Positions 34,431 through 47,441 of a stretch of 64,000 nt of DNA are shown piece by piece (position 1 is the first letter of the stretch; every line of letters starts with the position of its first letter). Source of the stretch: Neopestalotiopsis rosae (Eukaryota > Ascomycota > Sordariomycetes > Amphisphaeriales > Sporocadaceae); contig JALGAS010000002.1 in assembly GCA_023078685.1 (NCBI GenBank), forward strand, positions 1,550,001 to 1,614,000. The letters run 5' to 3'. The notes under the pieces are model-generated. The model was given only the letters and a program-made list of their open reading frames with translations. It was not told the DNA's origin and did no database searches. Both the position numbers and the translations under genes were made by a program.

Positions 34431-36114
34431 TCATCGTCTGCTTTGCTGTGTGCCGCGGTGATTATGTCCACCAGCAGAGATCTCCCAGCGCACACCGTGC
34501 AGACTGGCCTCGTGTTCCCAGCGGTCCTCCCACGGCCCCTTGGCGGGCACCCTGGAAGCCACAGCAGCGGGCGGTGAGAGCGGCGGCGCCATCATCGTTA
34601 ATGGCGAGAGCGGCGACGACGAGGAGAGCGACGAGTTGTGCATCAGCCCCTTTTCGTCGTCCGAGGACCTCTCGTAGTGGCTCGAGCTCCGCGTGACCGT
34701 CGTCAGCTCGTTCATGCTGTAGGATATGTCGACGCCCTTGGACACGCGGATCCGCTGCGTCATGGACGACCGCGCCGTGCACGGGTCGTGCGCGGGCCGG
34801 TGGCCGTCTCGGTCTCTCCTCCGTTCCTGCCTTCTCCTCTGTAGGCACCTCGGCACAAAGGTCCGGTAAATCTTCTCGCGAAAGGGCCGCGTGGTGCCAA
34901 AGACGATGAATGGAATCAACGAAGCTGTGACGCCTGGTAGATCCTGTACCGCGACACGGATGGCCTTGTCAGCCGTGGCGTTGGGCGCGTCGGATAAGAA
35001 ATCGACGGTATTGTTCTGCTGGCCCGTGACCTGGAACGTGGCGATGCTGCACTCGAAAATGGCCAGCGCCACAAAGGCAATGGTGAAGCGGATGATGAGC
35101 CACTTGTCGTAGATGCCGCGGGCGCCGCGCCTGCGTCCTCCCGGCCTGTGGGTGCCGCCCGTCGAGGATGCGTGTGGGTTGTAGCTCCGTCGTGTGTCCG
35201 TGTCCGTAGTGTCCAGATCCCTTCCATAGCCGACAGTCCATGTCCCAAAGTTGCTACGCGACTGTACGTATCTGACGAGGATCATGAGGAGGAAGATCGC
35301 TCCTCCGGCACAACTTACAATGACTGTTTTTCGATTGACGTGTCAGACTTGACAGCTTCAAAGGGTGGGAGTTGTGACCAATTACTTACATTCAAAATCC
35401 GCAATGATGAGGAAGGCAACATAGGACTCTTGAATAGCCCGGACTTGGAGCAGGCAGATTGTGATGAGCGGAAGAACCACGGAGACGATCTTGCCGATTA
35501 TATTGATTCGCGCAAAGGTTTTTCGCCATCGAGGCTTGAATGACCAGCCATAGACTGAGGCCAGCAGCGAAAAAGCCCAAAAGAGGACAAATGTGGCCTC
35601 GATATTGTAGCATGTATATTCTTATGCTCAAGTTAGTCCGACAGTAGTACTTGGGTGATATTTGATGGCTTCCGACGTACGTATGTAAAAGAACACCAGG
35701 TCTATGCCAGGTGCTCCGTTAGAAATCACTAATACGGGATTGCCCACGTTGGCTACTCTGTTTTCCCAAGTAGCGACAGCGACATCCTCCCACCAACTGA
35801 TACCAAGTTAGTCACGGTGCCTATCGACCTGGACGAAGGACTCTCTCACATGTAGTCGTGAAGTTGTTGAACGATACTGAATGTGGTTGACAAGAGCGGG
35901 AAGTATGAAATACAAGCGACATCTGGAGGTACATCAATGTCAATTCTCGTTCTAAATTTCTTCTCGTCGAGTGAAGACTAGACTACTCACAACTCAACCG
36001 CTCATTGTGTGTCCAGGCAAGCCACAGCATCAACACGTTACATATCCAACATATGACCGAGTAGAACAGCACCGCGGCTGCTACTCCGGTGGCCTCAGCC
36101 GGAAGCTGCCACAT
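34431..36114 (-). CDS. Seven-span integral membrane protein, GPCR-like, with Ser-rich cytoplasmic tail
   Basis: Exons are 36114-35991, 35922-35850, 35796-35681, 35620-35390 and 35323-34431, with introns of 68, 53, 60 and 66 nt; all phases agree and the product is 478 aa. About seven hydrophobic segments are visible, e.g. AAAVLFYSVICWICNVLMLW, ATFVLFWAFSLLASVYG, IVSVVLPLITICLL, IFLLMILVRYV, IIRFTIAFVALAIFE and VTASLIPFIVFGT. After the last span comes PFREKIYRTFVPRC, then a 140-residue Arg/Ser-rich tail. This layout fits a fungal GPCR-like receptor. I see no CFEM domain and no clear Pth11 signature, so ligand and class are open. The start is the first ATG giving a membrane helix. Confidence 0.75.
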
Positions 36115-37837
36115 GGTCCGCGTTGCTGTATTCGCAGTCGCTTGTTGTTCCTCTTCCTTGGCCCCGACGGGCGGGTGGCTAGGTTAACACAATGAAGTCC
36201 GGTATAACAGGGTGAGCATGGCCAGAGACGGGTTTATAGATAGTGTCGAGGAGAAGGATATTTGGTATCCTCGATTAATATGAAATTCTTCATCCGAAAG
36301 AGTCTGGACAGGAAGAAGAAACAAAAGACGTAGAACCCCCAGTCCCTTGGTACTATACTTGACGGATGTGTGGCATCTAATGTAATATCGCGCCGACCGA
36401 CTGCCGAGCGATTCATCATGTACGTTCATTCTGTGGCGGAGTTCGGCCTCGGGACAAGAGTAAAAGGCAATACATCACTCCCAAGAAGGGTTCGACCATG
36501 CTATCCACTGGGGTACTACTGGTGGTGGAGGCTGGCACACACCTTACACGTATACACACATGACTTACCTCCGAACCATGAGCTGAGAAGACAATGTAAA
36601 TCAGGTACTGGTAAGTCTGTGAGCTTCATGCATGCAAGGCAGCTTAAAGACCTGCCACGCGGAGTAATAGTTGGCAGTCCAATCATGTTTCAGTATCAGC
36701 CTTTTGCAGATACCGGCCAGACTCTCTCAATACGAACAGGGGTGCGCTGGTGGTGTTGTGGATCGTAGGAGAGTATGTATGCAATGTATGTATACGGAAT
36801 GGTGGGGGTGGTGTGCCGTCCATCTTGTATCGATCGTCCAAAGCAGCCCACAGCCAGCACCCGGGGTTTTGCCTCTTTGGGTCATTTGGGGTTTTCGCGA
36901 ACCTGTTTAATGATAAACACGTGCGCAATAGATTAATACTGCAAAGACGGACAACCACCAATGTCTGGGTGCAGACTTGCGGCCTCCTGGGTGCTATCTT
37001 GTCATAGCTTCCTTAATAGGCACGGCATATGCTAGAGCGCCGACGCAAAGAGGCACGTAAGTGTTCGTGGCTCTTGGTTGTGCCCTAGGTAACTTAGTGG
37101 CTGGCCGATAGTTAGATATCTGGAATGTTTATACCTAGACGGACAAATGGTTGACCTCGTCGTTCATGTTGGACAAAGAGATCTTCTTGTTTCGCCGTAA
37201 TGGATAGGCGATGATGCCGTCCGCGTTTGAAAGCATTGCCCGTAATGTGTGTTGGGTGAGGCTCAGCTGTTTGACACGATCGGGGTCTGCACACTCTTTG
37301 GGAGATCGGCTCCTTCCGAGAGATTGGAATGGCGGACGGGACATCTGATAGGTCGAAATGTTCTCAACCATACAAAGATGAGATGGGCATGGTAACATGG
37401 CCAGATACAGTAACGGAATAACATGGCACAGACCTGCAAGTTTGATGACCAGAACAGGCCGACAGCCATAACCACAGATGGTGTTTAACTACCATCTTGT
37501 TGGCCTATATCGTAATGATCGTCTCGGGCATTGCCAGTTTCAGAGCGTAATATGCCTAGTTGGGCTACACAACATTGTCAACCTGAACTTCACAAACAAT
37601 CAAGTGGGATTGTTTTTAATCAACAATCAATTTCTGTGCGGTATCCTGAAAACAATTAATGGTTATTTATATACAATGTAAAAGTACAAAACAAAAGTGC
37701 TCTGCGCATGCATGCGCCTAGTAAGACATCGCAATGGCGACTGACTGACTCGCTTAAACTCCCAATTGTATACACTTTGTCACCCCTTAAGAAAATATGT
37801 GCGTTGCCGTACGCGTGCTGTATATGCTTTCCGCCAA
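36115..37837. other. 1.7-kb gap, nothing recognised
   Basis: Between the upstream end of the seven-span gene and the 3' end of the sterol-transfer gene, both minus strand. Only short unrelated frames. Presumably the promoter of the seven-span gene. Confidence 0.5.
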
Positions 37838-40800
37838 TCACCTGTCTGTCTCAGGTTGTGTCGTCGGTCTTGTAAAGACTCTGTCCTGACCAGACGGCTT
37901 TGGGTGTTTCCGATTGTGCACCTCTCTCAATAGTTGCAGCTTCTCCTCGGTAACCCTGATTGCTTCCTCGACCTCGCGTCCCGTCATTTTATCTTCCCGT
38001 AGCCTGTCTTCCACAACACGCGGCTCAGCAACATGTTTCCTGACTGGCATTGCGCCTTCATGCATGCGGTGGAGGCCCACTCTGTCTTCGAGCCAGTCCC
38101 ATAAGTCGCTCTCCTCCCTCCGCCATATCTCCTCGTATGCAATCAAACGATCAGAGTGACTGGGGAAGCCAAGAGCAGGCCCATATCCTCCGCCATTGCC
38201 ACGTGGATTCAAGCCAAACCCAAACCACGACGCCACCAAAAGTCCCACCAATAAGCCGTATACGACATTGCCGGTCAAGATGGGCTTGACAATGTCCACG
38301 ACAGGGCCGAGTATTCCATGTAGTGGCTCCAAAGCACCCCAGTCTTGCGTCTTCTTTGCAGCTGGCTGTGCTGCTGCGTTGAGCGACTCTCGAGATGCCT
38401 TGTGTAGCTTCTTGCCCTTCTTCTTCTTGTTGCCCTTCAAGCCTGCACCACCGGCGGCAGCTGGTCGAGATGAAATGGCTGCCCTTAGACTGCCAAACAG
38501 ATCCTTGCAGTATTGAATTTGGCCATCGTTGGCGCCCTTTTCAATTGGACCTGAACCATGTTAGTTAGATATGAAAGACAAGCCTCTGAGAATAGGGCAT
38601 TCATACCTTTGATCCAGCTCTTGCCGGTCCACTCGATGGTACAGTTAACTTGCACACGTGTCGCGTTGTTCTCGGCCCACGAAAGACAATACTTTGTCTT
38701 GACACTAAAGACATTACCACTGGGCACGTCCGGAGTTTGGGTGACAACCAAGACGTTCACAGCCTTTTCGAGATCGAGACCCTCAATGCTTTCCGTCACA
38801 ACACACTTTGTCTGCCGTGGTCCTATGGAGGCGTTCAGAGGCTTGATGTAGGTGTAGCCTCTGGACTTATTATCCTGGGTCAGGCCAACCTTGTCATCCA
38901 TCTGGAGGTCCAGGCACTTCTGCTCATTAGTGAGCCATTTGCCCATGAAGTTGGCCGAGGCCGGTCCAAAGACCAGATTATACACCTTGCCAAGAGGCGC
39001 GGCTATTACTTCATCTGCCAATGGCCTTTCATAATGTGTTGCGGCATCGCCACACTCTGTCGGTGCGTGGGTGGCTGGGCCAGGAAAGTCGGTTGCGCCA
39101 GCAGGGGCGGGGACGCCGGCTGCTGGTTTCTCGGATATGCCATTGGCAGCTAGTGCACCGGATGGTTTGCGAGCGGCTGCTCTATCAGCCTCTGCATCGA
39201 TCATACTGGCTTCCGCTGTGGTGTCAACCTCGATAGCATCATCACCTTCCTCGTCCTCATCGTAGACATCGTCGGATCCGTCTTCACTAGCATCCTCCTC
39301 ACCGATATCTGAACCAGAGCCACTGTGATCCAGCGGGATGTCTGCATCGGTGACCTTTTCAGTCTTATCTCCGCCAGTTTCCTCAAGTACGACGCCGTTG
39401 AGGGAACTGCGCAACGTGGGATGTCCAAGTTTCCAGATGTTGACTATCAAGTCGTAAGTCGAGTCTCGGCTGGTGAAACTGGCAAAAACATGTTTGGCGT
39501 GTAGCGTCGAAATCATGAGACCATTCTTGAAGACCAGAGCAGTGCTTCGCTTTTCCACAGCCACTATCTCGTCAAAGCTCATAACCAGGGTCGTGGTCCA
39601 TCCAAGAATGTTGCTGCTGAAACACAAATGTCCTTCAGAAACATACAGTCTACCATGCGCCAAAATTTCCCTCTGCAAGGCGCAGCTGTAGTCCTCGATC
39701 AGATAATCGTCATCCGGTACACTTTTGAACAGGGTGTGGAAATCACGGTTGCGCTTCTTGCTAGCTACAGCGAATCCTGTCAATTTTGGCACACTTCCGG
39801 CCGCATTGGGATGAGCCACGCTGGCATTAGCAGCTGCAATGGCTGCTCCAATGGTGCCAGTCGTCCCGGCTGTGCCTCCAGTGCTGCCTCGCTTTCTCCG
39901 GCGTCCGATCGCACTGCGAATGCTACCACTTCGCGCAAGCCCTCCGCTAGTCTTTTCTTCGTATAGACTGGTTGTCGGGGATCGGTCGCCAGTGGATTCG
40001 TACAGAGATCGTGGTCGGTATTCCGAGTCGTCAACTGCCAAGCCGGGCTGCGAGTTTTGGGACGCCTCTGGAGCTGACGGAGCAGATCCCGAACGCGTTC
40101 TCGGATCTTGAACATGATCTGGGAATTTGGACATCTGGGGCGTGGGCGCTGCGCTGCCATTGTCCTGGATGCCTAGATGGCTGAGGCTCAGCTCGCCCTG
40201 GCCCAGAGTCTTGACTGCAGGTTCGCCCATGGTTGTTTCTCTAGATTGGCCTGTTCCTGTTTCTACTTCGGTGGTATCACCGTCGCCCTCTTGAGACTCG
40301 GCGGGAAAGGGTGTCTTGGGCTTGTTGTTGAGACCAATACTGGTGGTAACTGTGTTGCTCAGAGTGTTTGTGGCCGTCTGTGCTGCCGATAGCATAGACG
40401 AGAAAAAGCCCGATCCTCCAGGAGTTGGTGGTAGACCGTTCTCAGGGGTTGGCGTCAAAGGCGGAAGTGTGATATTTGCCAACTTGCTTGGTCCAAGACT
40501 CGTCGCTGAACCGGACCGCGCTCGTCGCAGAGAGACTGTACTGCCCGACGGCGATACGGTAACGCTTGGTAACGGGAAGGGACCGGAGTCTGATGTCCCC
40601 CTTGAATGAGTGCGGGTAGCAGGTGGTGGTGTCGGAGGCGTGTTTACTATTGCAGGCGCTCCCTGATCCGAAGGAGGTGTTTGTGGTCGTTTCGTAGAAT
40701 CGATGGTGGCGGCCGTCCTCAAACGTCGTCTCTCAGGGGAAACAGCTACCTTGGCGTCATTGAACTCGATCCCAGAACTAGTAGCAGGTCTCGTTGCGTT

Positions 40801-41097
40801 CTCGGTAACGAAGTCTGCCTGATCTATGTTATTGAGCGAAGTTTGACTACTCAAGCTCGGGATTGCGCTCGTATTCTTCTTGCTCTTGAAAACGTCCTTG
40901 AATCTACCGGCAGGCGACTTGGACCGTCGTGATGCGACACTCAGAGGCGGCTGCAGACCAGTCTTGGTTGCAGAGGCTGCCGAGACTGGGCGATCTACAG
41001 GCTCTTCGAGGTTGCTCGAGGAGACAGACACGGAGTAGGTCGCCGACCTGGAAAGACTGTCGTTGTCGGTGTTCGCCAGCTCGTCGACGTTGTGCAC
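37838..41097 (-). CDS. GRAM/VASt-domain sterol transfer protein (Lam/Ysp2 family) at membrane contact sites
   Basis: Probable lipid-transfer protein anchored in the ER at contacts with the plasma membrane, moving ergosterol through its VASt (StART-like) domain. Exons are 41097-38607 and 38550-37838 around a 56-nt intron, giving 1067 aa. Order: a long disordered Ser/Pro-rich N-terminus with a basic patch (GRFKDVFKSKK); a GRAM domain at about 447-555 (FHTLFKSVPDDDYLIEDYSC and YVSEGHLCFSSNILGW); an acidic linker (SEDGSDDVYDEDEEGDD); a VASt domain at about 690-850 (VYNLVFGPASANFMGKW, IEWTGKSWIKG); a Lys-rich stretch (KGNKKKKGKKLHK); one membrane helix near 925-945 (VVYGLLVGLLVASWFGFG); and a charged coiled-coil tail. 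This matches Lam2/Lam4-type proteins. Yeast family members may have two VASt domains; only one is seen here. Confidence 0.9.
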
Positions 41098-42367
41098 CTT
41101 GGGTGCGTGTTCTGCTTGGATGATGGGTGATGAAGTTGTGAGGTGCCCTATTTGTGACGGGTGTGTAGAAGGGCCGGTGGGCCTGAGTGGTGATCTGCAA
41201 ATGTCCCGCCGTGTCAGATTATATGCTAATTTGGGACGAGCGGGTAACAGTAAAGTTGTTAGACTGCAGGTTGGCTCTGTCTGTCTGCCTGTGTAATGTA
41301 ACTGGCAGGGGATAACATATATGACATGGTATAGGCGAGCAGTGCAGTGCAGGAGCTCCGCCGACCTCGTTCGTCTAGTAGAAGCGAAAAATCGTTGTCA
41401 AGAAAAAAAAGACCCAACGATGGCAAGTGTAATTGTGATAAAAGAAAGACGAGAGGTTGGACCAGTCCAGAACAAAGGGTCTGTGAGGGGATGGTCGTTT
41501 GAGTACGTAACAACCTGGAGACGTTCAAGACTGCCAAGCTAGGGGCAGCTCTGCTAAACTGCTACCTACCCAGGAACTACCCAGTAAGTAGGTCGTAGTA
41601 GTATAGGGGTCGGGGGGCTGAACCACGAGGAAATGATGATGATGATGTGCGTTACTGGGAGCTGGAACCAGACCTGAATTGCGTTGACTAGTAAGTGCTG
41701 CTAAAATTGTAGTCGCAAAGCGGACACGATCCACTAGAGGGATGCGAGGATCGCGAACGTTCTGCTCACCAACAGGGAGGCTTAGAGGCTCTGTTCGTAT
41801 GCAGTACGATATGCGAAAAATCCGACAGTGGATTCTTCATGGGGATCTTGCATCAAAACATGGAGACGAATGCAAGAAATGACTTGAAATGGCCTCTGCC
41901 AGGTGTCTACTTTGTTCGAAATCGCATTGGCAGATTGAGAGTCGCATTGTCCCCTCTCCCAATGGTTGCAGCGCTGCTGTGCTCGCTTCCCATCCCCCGC
42001 TTGAGATACCTGTGACCTCTTCCCTGGCACTGGCCTGGGTAAGGTACCCCAAGGTATGCATGCAATCAGGTTGCAGGTTACAGTAAAGAGGAAGACAAAG
42101 CAATGTGCATGGCCTCGGCTGGGTTCACCTAAGCACCTTCAACCGCATACATAGCTGACCTCAAGCTGCCTGCCACATGCCGATCTTGGCAAGTCTTCCC
42201 AAGTCTGCACTGCATCCGCCTGAATCCGCTTGAATTCAAAAACCTACGGGATCTTATCCCTTAGGGCCAAAGGCAAGCAGAATAATAAAATGTAGGTAGA
42301 TAAATAAGGGGGGAAATGAATAGAGGGTATTGTGATTTTTTAAATAACCTTTTTGAAATGAAGCAAC
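41098..42367. other. Upstream region of the sterol-transfer gene, nothing recognised
   Basis: 1.3 kb with short open frames only. Includes a (GAT)4-like run near 41633. Presumably promoter and 5' UTR of the LAM-type gene and the 3' region of the small gene. Confidence 0.5.
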
Positions 42368-42667
42368 TCACAGATCAGGATCCCAATCATCGATTACAGG
42401 GGTAACATCTCCGTCTTCGTCCTCGTCTCCGTAGCCCTCTGGGTAGTGGCCGGATTGCGATTGCGCTTGCGTGTGCTCCGAGGAGCTATTGTCGGCGTAC
42501 AATGCACCGCGACTATGAGGGCTTCGTCCACGGGGTCCATCTTCGCCGCTTGCTGCAGATCCAAAACTCTCTTTTGACGGCTGTTTCCTCCATCGTCGCG
42601 TAGCTGCAAGGCCCTTGGGCAGTAGCTTGGTGACTTTGGCACTGCGTCCGTTGTGATCGTTGTCCAT
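42368..42667 (-). CDS. Small hypothetical protein, 99 aa, basic then acidic
   Basis: Not recognised. A single open frame from MDNDHNGRSAKVTKLLPKG to VIDDWDPDL. It has a basic N-terminal half (LAATRRWRKQPSKE), a Ser/Gly/Gln-rich middle and an acidic C-terminus (YGDEDEDGDV). No signal peptide, membrane helix or Cys pattern. Support is moderate: one clean ATG-to-stop frame with sensible composition and a non-random charge layout. It could be the first exon of something longer, but I see no better model. A (TTG)7 run (CAA on the coding strand) lies about 140 bp upstream. Confidence 0.5.
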   Translation of the reverse strand: MDNDHNGRSAKVTKLLPKGLAATRRWRKQPSKESFGSAASGEDGPRGRSPHSRGALYADNSSSEHTQAQSQSGHYPEGYGDEDEDGDVTPVIDDWDPDL

Positions 42668-44284
42668 GACGCACTGCGCATAAAGGGTTTTCTTGAGGCT
42701 GTTGTTATGTATGTCTCAACGATGCAGACGTGCAGAAGGGATTGACTTGAGCTCCCATCCGTTGTGAAATGACTGTTGCTGAATCCCAGTAGTATACAGT
42801 ATGATTGTTGTTGTTGTTGTTGTTGTCGTCGATGCACGCAAGAAGAGCGTTTGCAGCTGTGTAACAAATGGTTCTCCTTCAAAAACTAGTGTGTGTCGTC
42901 ATGTTTCTCGACAGGAAACAGCCAGGAACCGATGGGAGGCAGATAGTGTAGGTTTCGCGCGCCGAAAAGCATCCGTGTTCAAATGTTGGATTTGATCTTT
43001 TAATCCGGGCTGTCGGCAAGGATGGATACTGGAATTGACTTGACTCCTGGCAAGTCCCCAGTATTCTATTATGGATCCGGGCGGTCGAGACTCGATGATG
43101 AACGTGGGAAATACGGAGTATTAGCAGACAAGAATGATGTCTAGGTTAGGGTCAGTCTGTAAGAATTAGTCAAACAGCTTTGCCGCAGTGATCATGGATG
43201 GTATCATGTCGTCTATTTGTGCGTTTGTCAGAGTTCCGTCAACACCTTGCACAACCGAGACAGACTATTGGTAGCCAAGTACTCAAGGACTGCATGTGCC
43301 GTGAAACGAGGAATTAGCGATCAAGCACCCGGAGGAGATCAAAGGAGGCCCGATGCTCTGCAAACTCGGTCCTGGTCTTTGCTTGCTATTCCGTCTTGGT
43401 TACGTTGAAACTCGAGGAAACAACAACCAAGATCCGGGCGTACATGAAGTGAGCAGCGCCTAAAGGTACGGAGTAGACGCTCCTCCCCAAGCACCACACC
43501 TGGCTAAACCCTCTGTGGCCACAATTTACATGCCTGGCGGGTACTTGCAAGTTTCCGTCTTGGCCAGGTCTTTTCAAATGGTCGTCAACATCGCAAGTAT
43601 GACATAATTACTTGCTTGACTGCCTGTAATACCTAGCTTACTTACTTCCTTTGCCTCTTGCATACGAATACTAGATCGATCGACCTTTTTCTCATCTAGT
43701 ATAGGTCCAAAAGCAGGGCAGTCGATCATAGTAATAGCACCGGTCCTAGAGCTAAGAGATGCTGGGCGAGCTGGGTTGTTCAATGCCACGCGCCTTGTCC
43801 GCTTCCTCCCACCCTCCCCGCGTTTACACTGCTTGCACCATTCCAGACTGAGCCCAGCTCCAAGCTGTCCAGGTTGCTTGCCTGGCTGCCGGGTTCCAAG
43901 TCAAGCATGGCAGGGCTTTGGCACCACCCACTGCACACTCAGCACAGGTTTGCCAGCTTGTTTTAGCGCACGCCAACTGGGGGAAACCATGTCAATCATT
44001 ACCCCTCCACACTTCATCCCAGCAATCGGATTGGACATCTGGGCCTGCTCCGATCCTCCTGCACTTCCTTATCATTGCAGACTGTCAGTGCAGTGATAGG
44101 CGTCGTTACCTAGACACACCGTCGCAAACAACGACGCCTCTATTCATTTCCAAGCCAAGCTTCGTAAATACTAAGCCCCCTGAATCACGACATCTTCGAT
44201 TCATCCATCCCGTCTTTCGCACGATGCGCGTGTTCTGCTTCACCCTCTAGAGCGACTTTGACGATTACATAGACTCTCAGCGCA
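42668..44284. other. Divergent region between the 99-aa gene and the Atg38-like gene
   Basis: 1.6 kb with no convincing gene. A pyrimidine-rich stretch precedes the Atg38-like start on the plus strand, as expected for a promoter or 5' UTR. Confidence 0.5.
42805..42825. repeat. (TTG)7 microsatellite
   Basis: Seven TTG units, reading CAA on the strand of the 99-aa gene, 138 bp upstream of its ATG. Confidence 0.9.
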
Positions 44285-45954
44285 ATGGATGCCTCACCCT
44301 TGATCAAGGTAGGGAGAGCGCCTCGCTTCTTCCCCTTTACAATGCTGACTTGTTCGGATCAAAGGCTCACGACCACGCGCGAGCCGCCTCGGAGGCTACG
44401 CATGCTTCCAACTCCACAGTCGCGATCAACGAGCATACCAGGGCTGCTGGCGAGTTCGCAAATGCCGCCAAGACCACTACAAGTGTCGAGGCGCTGAGGA
44501 CTTTGAAACTGCTTGAACAACATCACCAGCGACTATCAGAACTCTTGAGGGCACCGCTGGAGAGAGCGAAGCAACAGCAAACCGTAGAAGATGTGCCTCA
44601 GCCTAGTGATGAAAAGGGCGAATCTGCCGAATCCAAAACCTCCAGCAATCCTTACCCGGGAGATGAATCAAGCCACGCTACAACGGTCGAGAAGATTGCT
44701 CAACCGATGCCATCGCTACCGAAACAGCAGAGATACCCTGCTCGTGACCTTGGTGCCTCGATTGCTAGCAACCTAGCCTCTGCTCGCGGTATCCCTCGAT
44801 CCAAATACCGCTCGCAGCCTCTCAACCCGAGCGTTTCGAATACTGAAGTGCCTGGCAATGTTGCGCATACACTACAAAAGTCTGGATCTGGATCCAAATC
44901 CAAGATGCAGAGTATGATTGAGCATGCCGACAAACCAGGATCTTCATCTCCTGGACAGATCAGCAGGCAAGGCAGCTTGGAGAGGCGCTCCAGCGACAAT
45001 GACAGAACCCTCTCCAAATCCCGCAGTAGTCCATCTGCATCACAGGATGCCGGATTCTCAAACTTTTACAGTGCATTTGGTAGTATCATCAACAGAATAT
45101 CCGCGCCGCTTGCTTTTGCTGGACTGCCTCTCATCAGTGAGGACCGGACCGAGGAAACCCTTGCCCCGGCGCCAGCCCAAGCACCTGAACCACAAGTGCA
45201 AAAGCGACTTAGGCACAAGGCGTCTGCGACTGTGTCAGTGGACCCTGATTTGAACAAGATTATCTCGAAAGCCGCCATGAATGCATTGAATCGTGACGGT
45301 CGATTTGCGACGGATTCCTTTTACGTCGTCCCGACCAGTGGTCACACGGCATCATACGCAAGCATTCTGTCTTATGCTGACAAGGAGAAGCGTCGCATGG
45401 AAGCGTCAGTACACGGTGAATTGAGTAATGTTGCAGAAGAGGATGAGGATGATTTTGTCGATGCGAAAGAATCTCAAGGCCCCCCATCACCCGGCTTTAG
45501 GCGAAAAGCTGGAAAGAGTCGCGCAGGCAAGGATGTGAGCAATGTAGTTGAAGAGCTGAGCCTTGAGAATGCGAGTCTCAAGGACGCGTTGGATAAGCTG
45601 AGCAAGAGACTGCATGCTTTTGAGTCCATGTCACAGAACTCGGGAATGCGACTGGCGGAGAGCATGCGACTTATGCGACCTGCTTCGCCAAATACCTCTT
45701 CGACATCGGTCAAACCTGGAATCGGTAGCGACGAGGCGCTCAGAAAGAGGGTTATGGAACTTGAAGATCAAATGGCCTTGTACAACAAACAAGTGGAAGA
45801 TTTGACAAAGGACAATACGAAATTACGGGCGTATCTCGATCGGTACAGGGAGAAATGGGATCAACTCAGGGCTGGCGCCAAAGCTCGACGCGCAGCTACC
45901 CAAGGCAGTTCTGAGACTACCGAGGCAGGTCCTCAGTCTCCTAGTATAGGTTAA
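44285..45954 (+). CDS. MIT-domain and coiled-coil protein, Atg38/NRBF2-like
   Basis: Probable regulator of the autophagy PI3-kinase complex I, where Atg38/NRBF2 bridges Vps34-Vps15 and Atg14-Atg6. Exons are 44285-44308 (eight codons, MDASPLIK) and 44365-45954 around a 56-nt intron, giving 537 aa. Splicing joins PLIK to AHDHARAASEA and makes an N-terminal three-helix MIT-like region (residues about 5-75, ending LEQHHQRLSELLRAP). Without the tiny first exon the domain lacks its first turn. The middle is disordered, Ser/Pro-rich. The C-terminus has coiled coils (ELSLENASLKDALDKLSKRL and LRKRVMELEDQMALYNKQVE). MIT plus C-terminal coiled coil is the Atg38 layout, but this protein is longer than yeast Atg38, so the assignment is tentative. 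Confidence 0.72.
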
Positions 45955-46277
45955 TCATTTAAACGATTTCTTTTCATGAAAATGTCACCTCATATCTTAG
46001 TCGAGGTTTTGACTGATATTGAGGTATGACGATGGTGTGAAAATAGAGGTGAAATGTATGCGCAAGAAGGCTGTGGTTCTTCTTGGTTTAAAACGCATAT
46101 ATCTCTTGACTGCCAGAACATGCTTCTTTTCATGTAGGCACAAGATTCAACGGCTTGAACGCAGACGGGCGATGTCTAGATCTTATCAGACCTGAACACG
46201 TATTTGCCCCTGGGATCACCATTTGCACTGTCCCCATCATCAAGGCATCCTCCATCCAGGGTCCATCAAGGTCATCA
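45955..46277. other. Convergent gap, nothing recognised
   Basis: 323 bp between the 3' ends of the Atg38-like gene (+) and HNT2 (-). No gene seen. Confidence 0.5.
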
Positions 46278-47052
46278 TCACCCCTCCAGCTCGGCCAGCA
46301 CCCGCCTAAACACCTCGGCCTCCTCCTCCATGGCCTCGAGCGACCGCGCCTGTCGTTCGGCGTCCTCGATGCGATCAAACTTGCCCCCGGGGGTCGGCCT
46401 CCCCACCGACCCGGCCCAGCGGTCCCAGAACCCGCCGCCGAGGTTGCCGTCCTCGGCGGCCATCTGCTCGTAGATGGCGTCCCCGGGGCCGTCCCCCTGC
46501 TTGGCCGTGGCGCCGCGGATCCGCGGTATCACGTGCACGTGCAGATGGGGCACCGTCTGCCCGGCCTCGGTGCCGTCCTGGATGGCGATGTTGAAGGCGC
46601 CGGCTTCGGGGGTGCCGGGGGCGGGTAATTGGGCTTGAGCAGAAGAGGACGTAGTAAAGTAGTGCCGCGCCAGCATCTTCTGCACCCTCTGCACCGCCGA
46701 GAAGAGGTCCGTCAGCTCGGGCGGCGACAGGTCCGTCAGCCGCTTGTAGGGCTTGTGCGGCACTACGAGGACGTGGCCCGGGATCAGGGGCTTGATGTTG
46801 ACCAGGGCAAATGAGTGTGGCGTTGTCATAAAGACCTAAACATTTTGAAGCGTAACAGTCAATGATCCATTCTAAATGATCCATGATACAGTGTGTCACT
46901 TCTTTTGAGTCATTTGTTCTTCATCGCGTAATGCCGATCCTGTTTGAGACGCGACATTTCATGAAAGCGTGACAGTAACAAGGTTTTGTACATACCTGAG
47001 TGGTGACCTCGAAAGGTCCAAAATGGATCGGTCCCTCTGGCTTGGAGCTCAT
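46278..47052 (-). CDS. HNT2: HIT-family diadenosine triphosphate hydrolase (Fhit/Hnt2)
   Basis: Cleaves Ap3A-type dinucleoside polyphosphates to AMP plus ADP. Exons are 47052-46996 and 46835-46278 around a 160-nt intron, giving 204 aa. The N-terminal exon (SKPEGPIHFGPFEVTTQ) joins VFMTTPHSFALVN. The HIT triad HLHVHVIPR lies at residues about 116-124, with the middle catalytic His intact, and PLIPGHVLVVPHK is the conserved Fhit strand. A Ser/Ala/Gln insert (SSSAQAQLPAPG) lengthens the loop before it. Exon 2 is very GC-rich. It lies head to tail behind CTF18, 389 bp apart. Confidence 0.93.
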
Positions 47053-47441
47053 GTTTCGCTTTGTGAAAAATGCACTAAAAGGACTGACGACGAGTTGGCC
47101 GACTCTTCTATGTATCATGGCGGGTTGGATAAATGTTATGATGAGCTGTTTGGTTGGCAAGTATTGAGGACGATCATTTTGTGGTGGGTACTCGAGTACT
47201 TTCTCGACTGAGGCATGACGTGATGGGTTTTGGCGGATACCTTATTTGGCCTTGTATCATATCAACATCACAAATCCAACCACAGATACAACTTCTTCAT
47301 TTCCAATCTCCAAAAAGTTATCCTTGAACTTCGCTTTTCTTGTCATATATAATGGGCAAATCAGAATTACCATTGACTCCAATGCTAAATGCTACAATTT
47401 CATCCTCATAACCAGCAGATCCCAGACCTTGTTAATTTTCA
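47053..47441. other. Gap between CTF18 and HNT2, nothing recognised
   Basis: 389 bp between two minus-strand genes: the CTF18 3' region and the HNT2 promoter. No gene seen. Confidence 0.5.

Noticed and set aside
34431..36114. Pth11-type CFEM receptor
   Set aside because: No eight-Cys CFEM region and no clear Pth11 loop signature; left as a seven-span GPCR-like protein.
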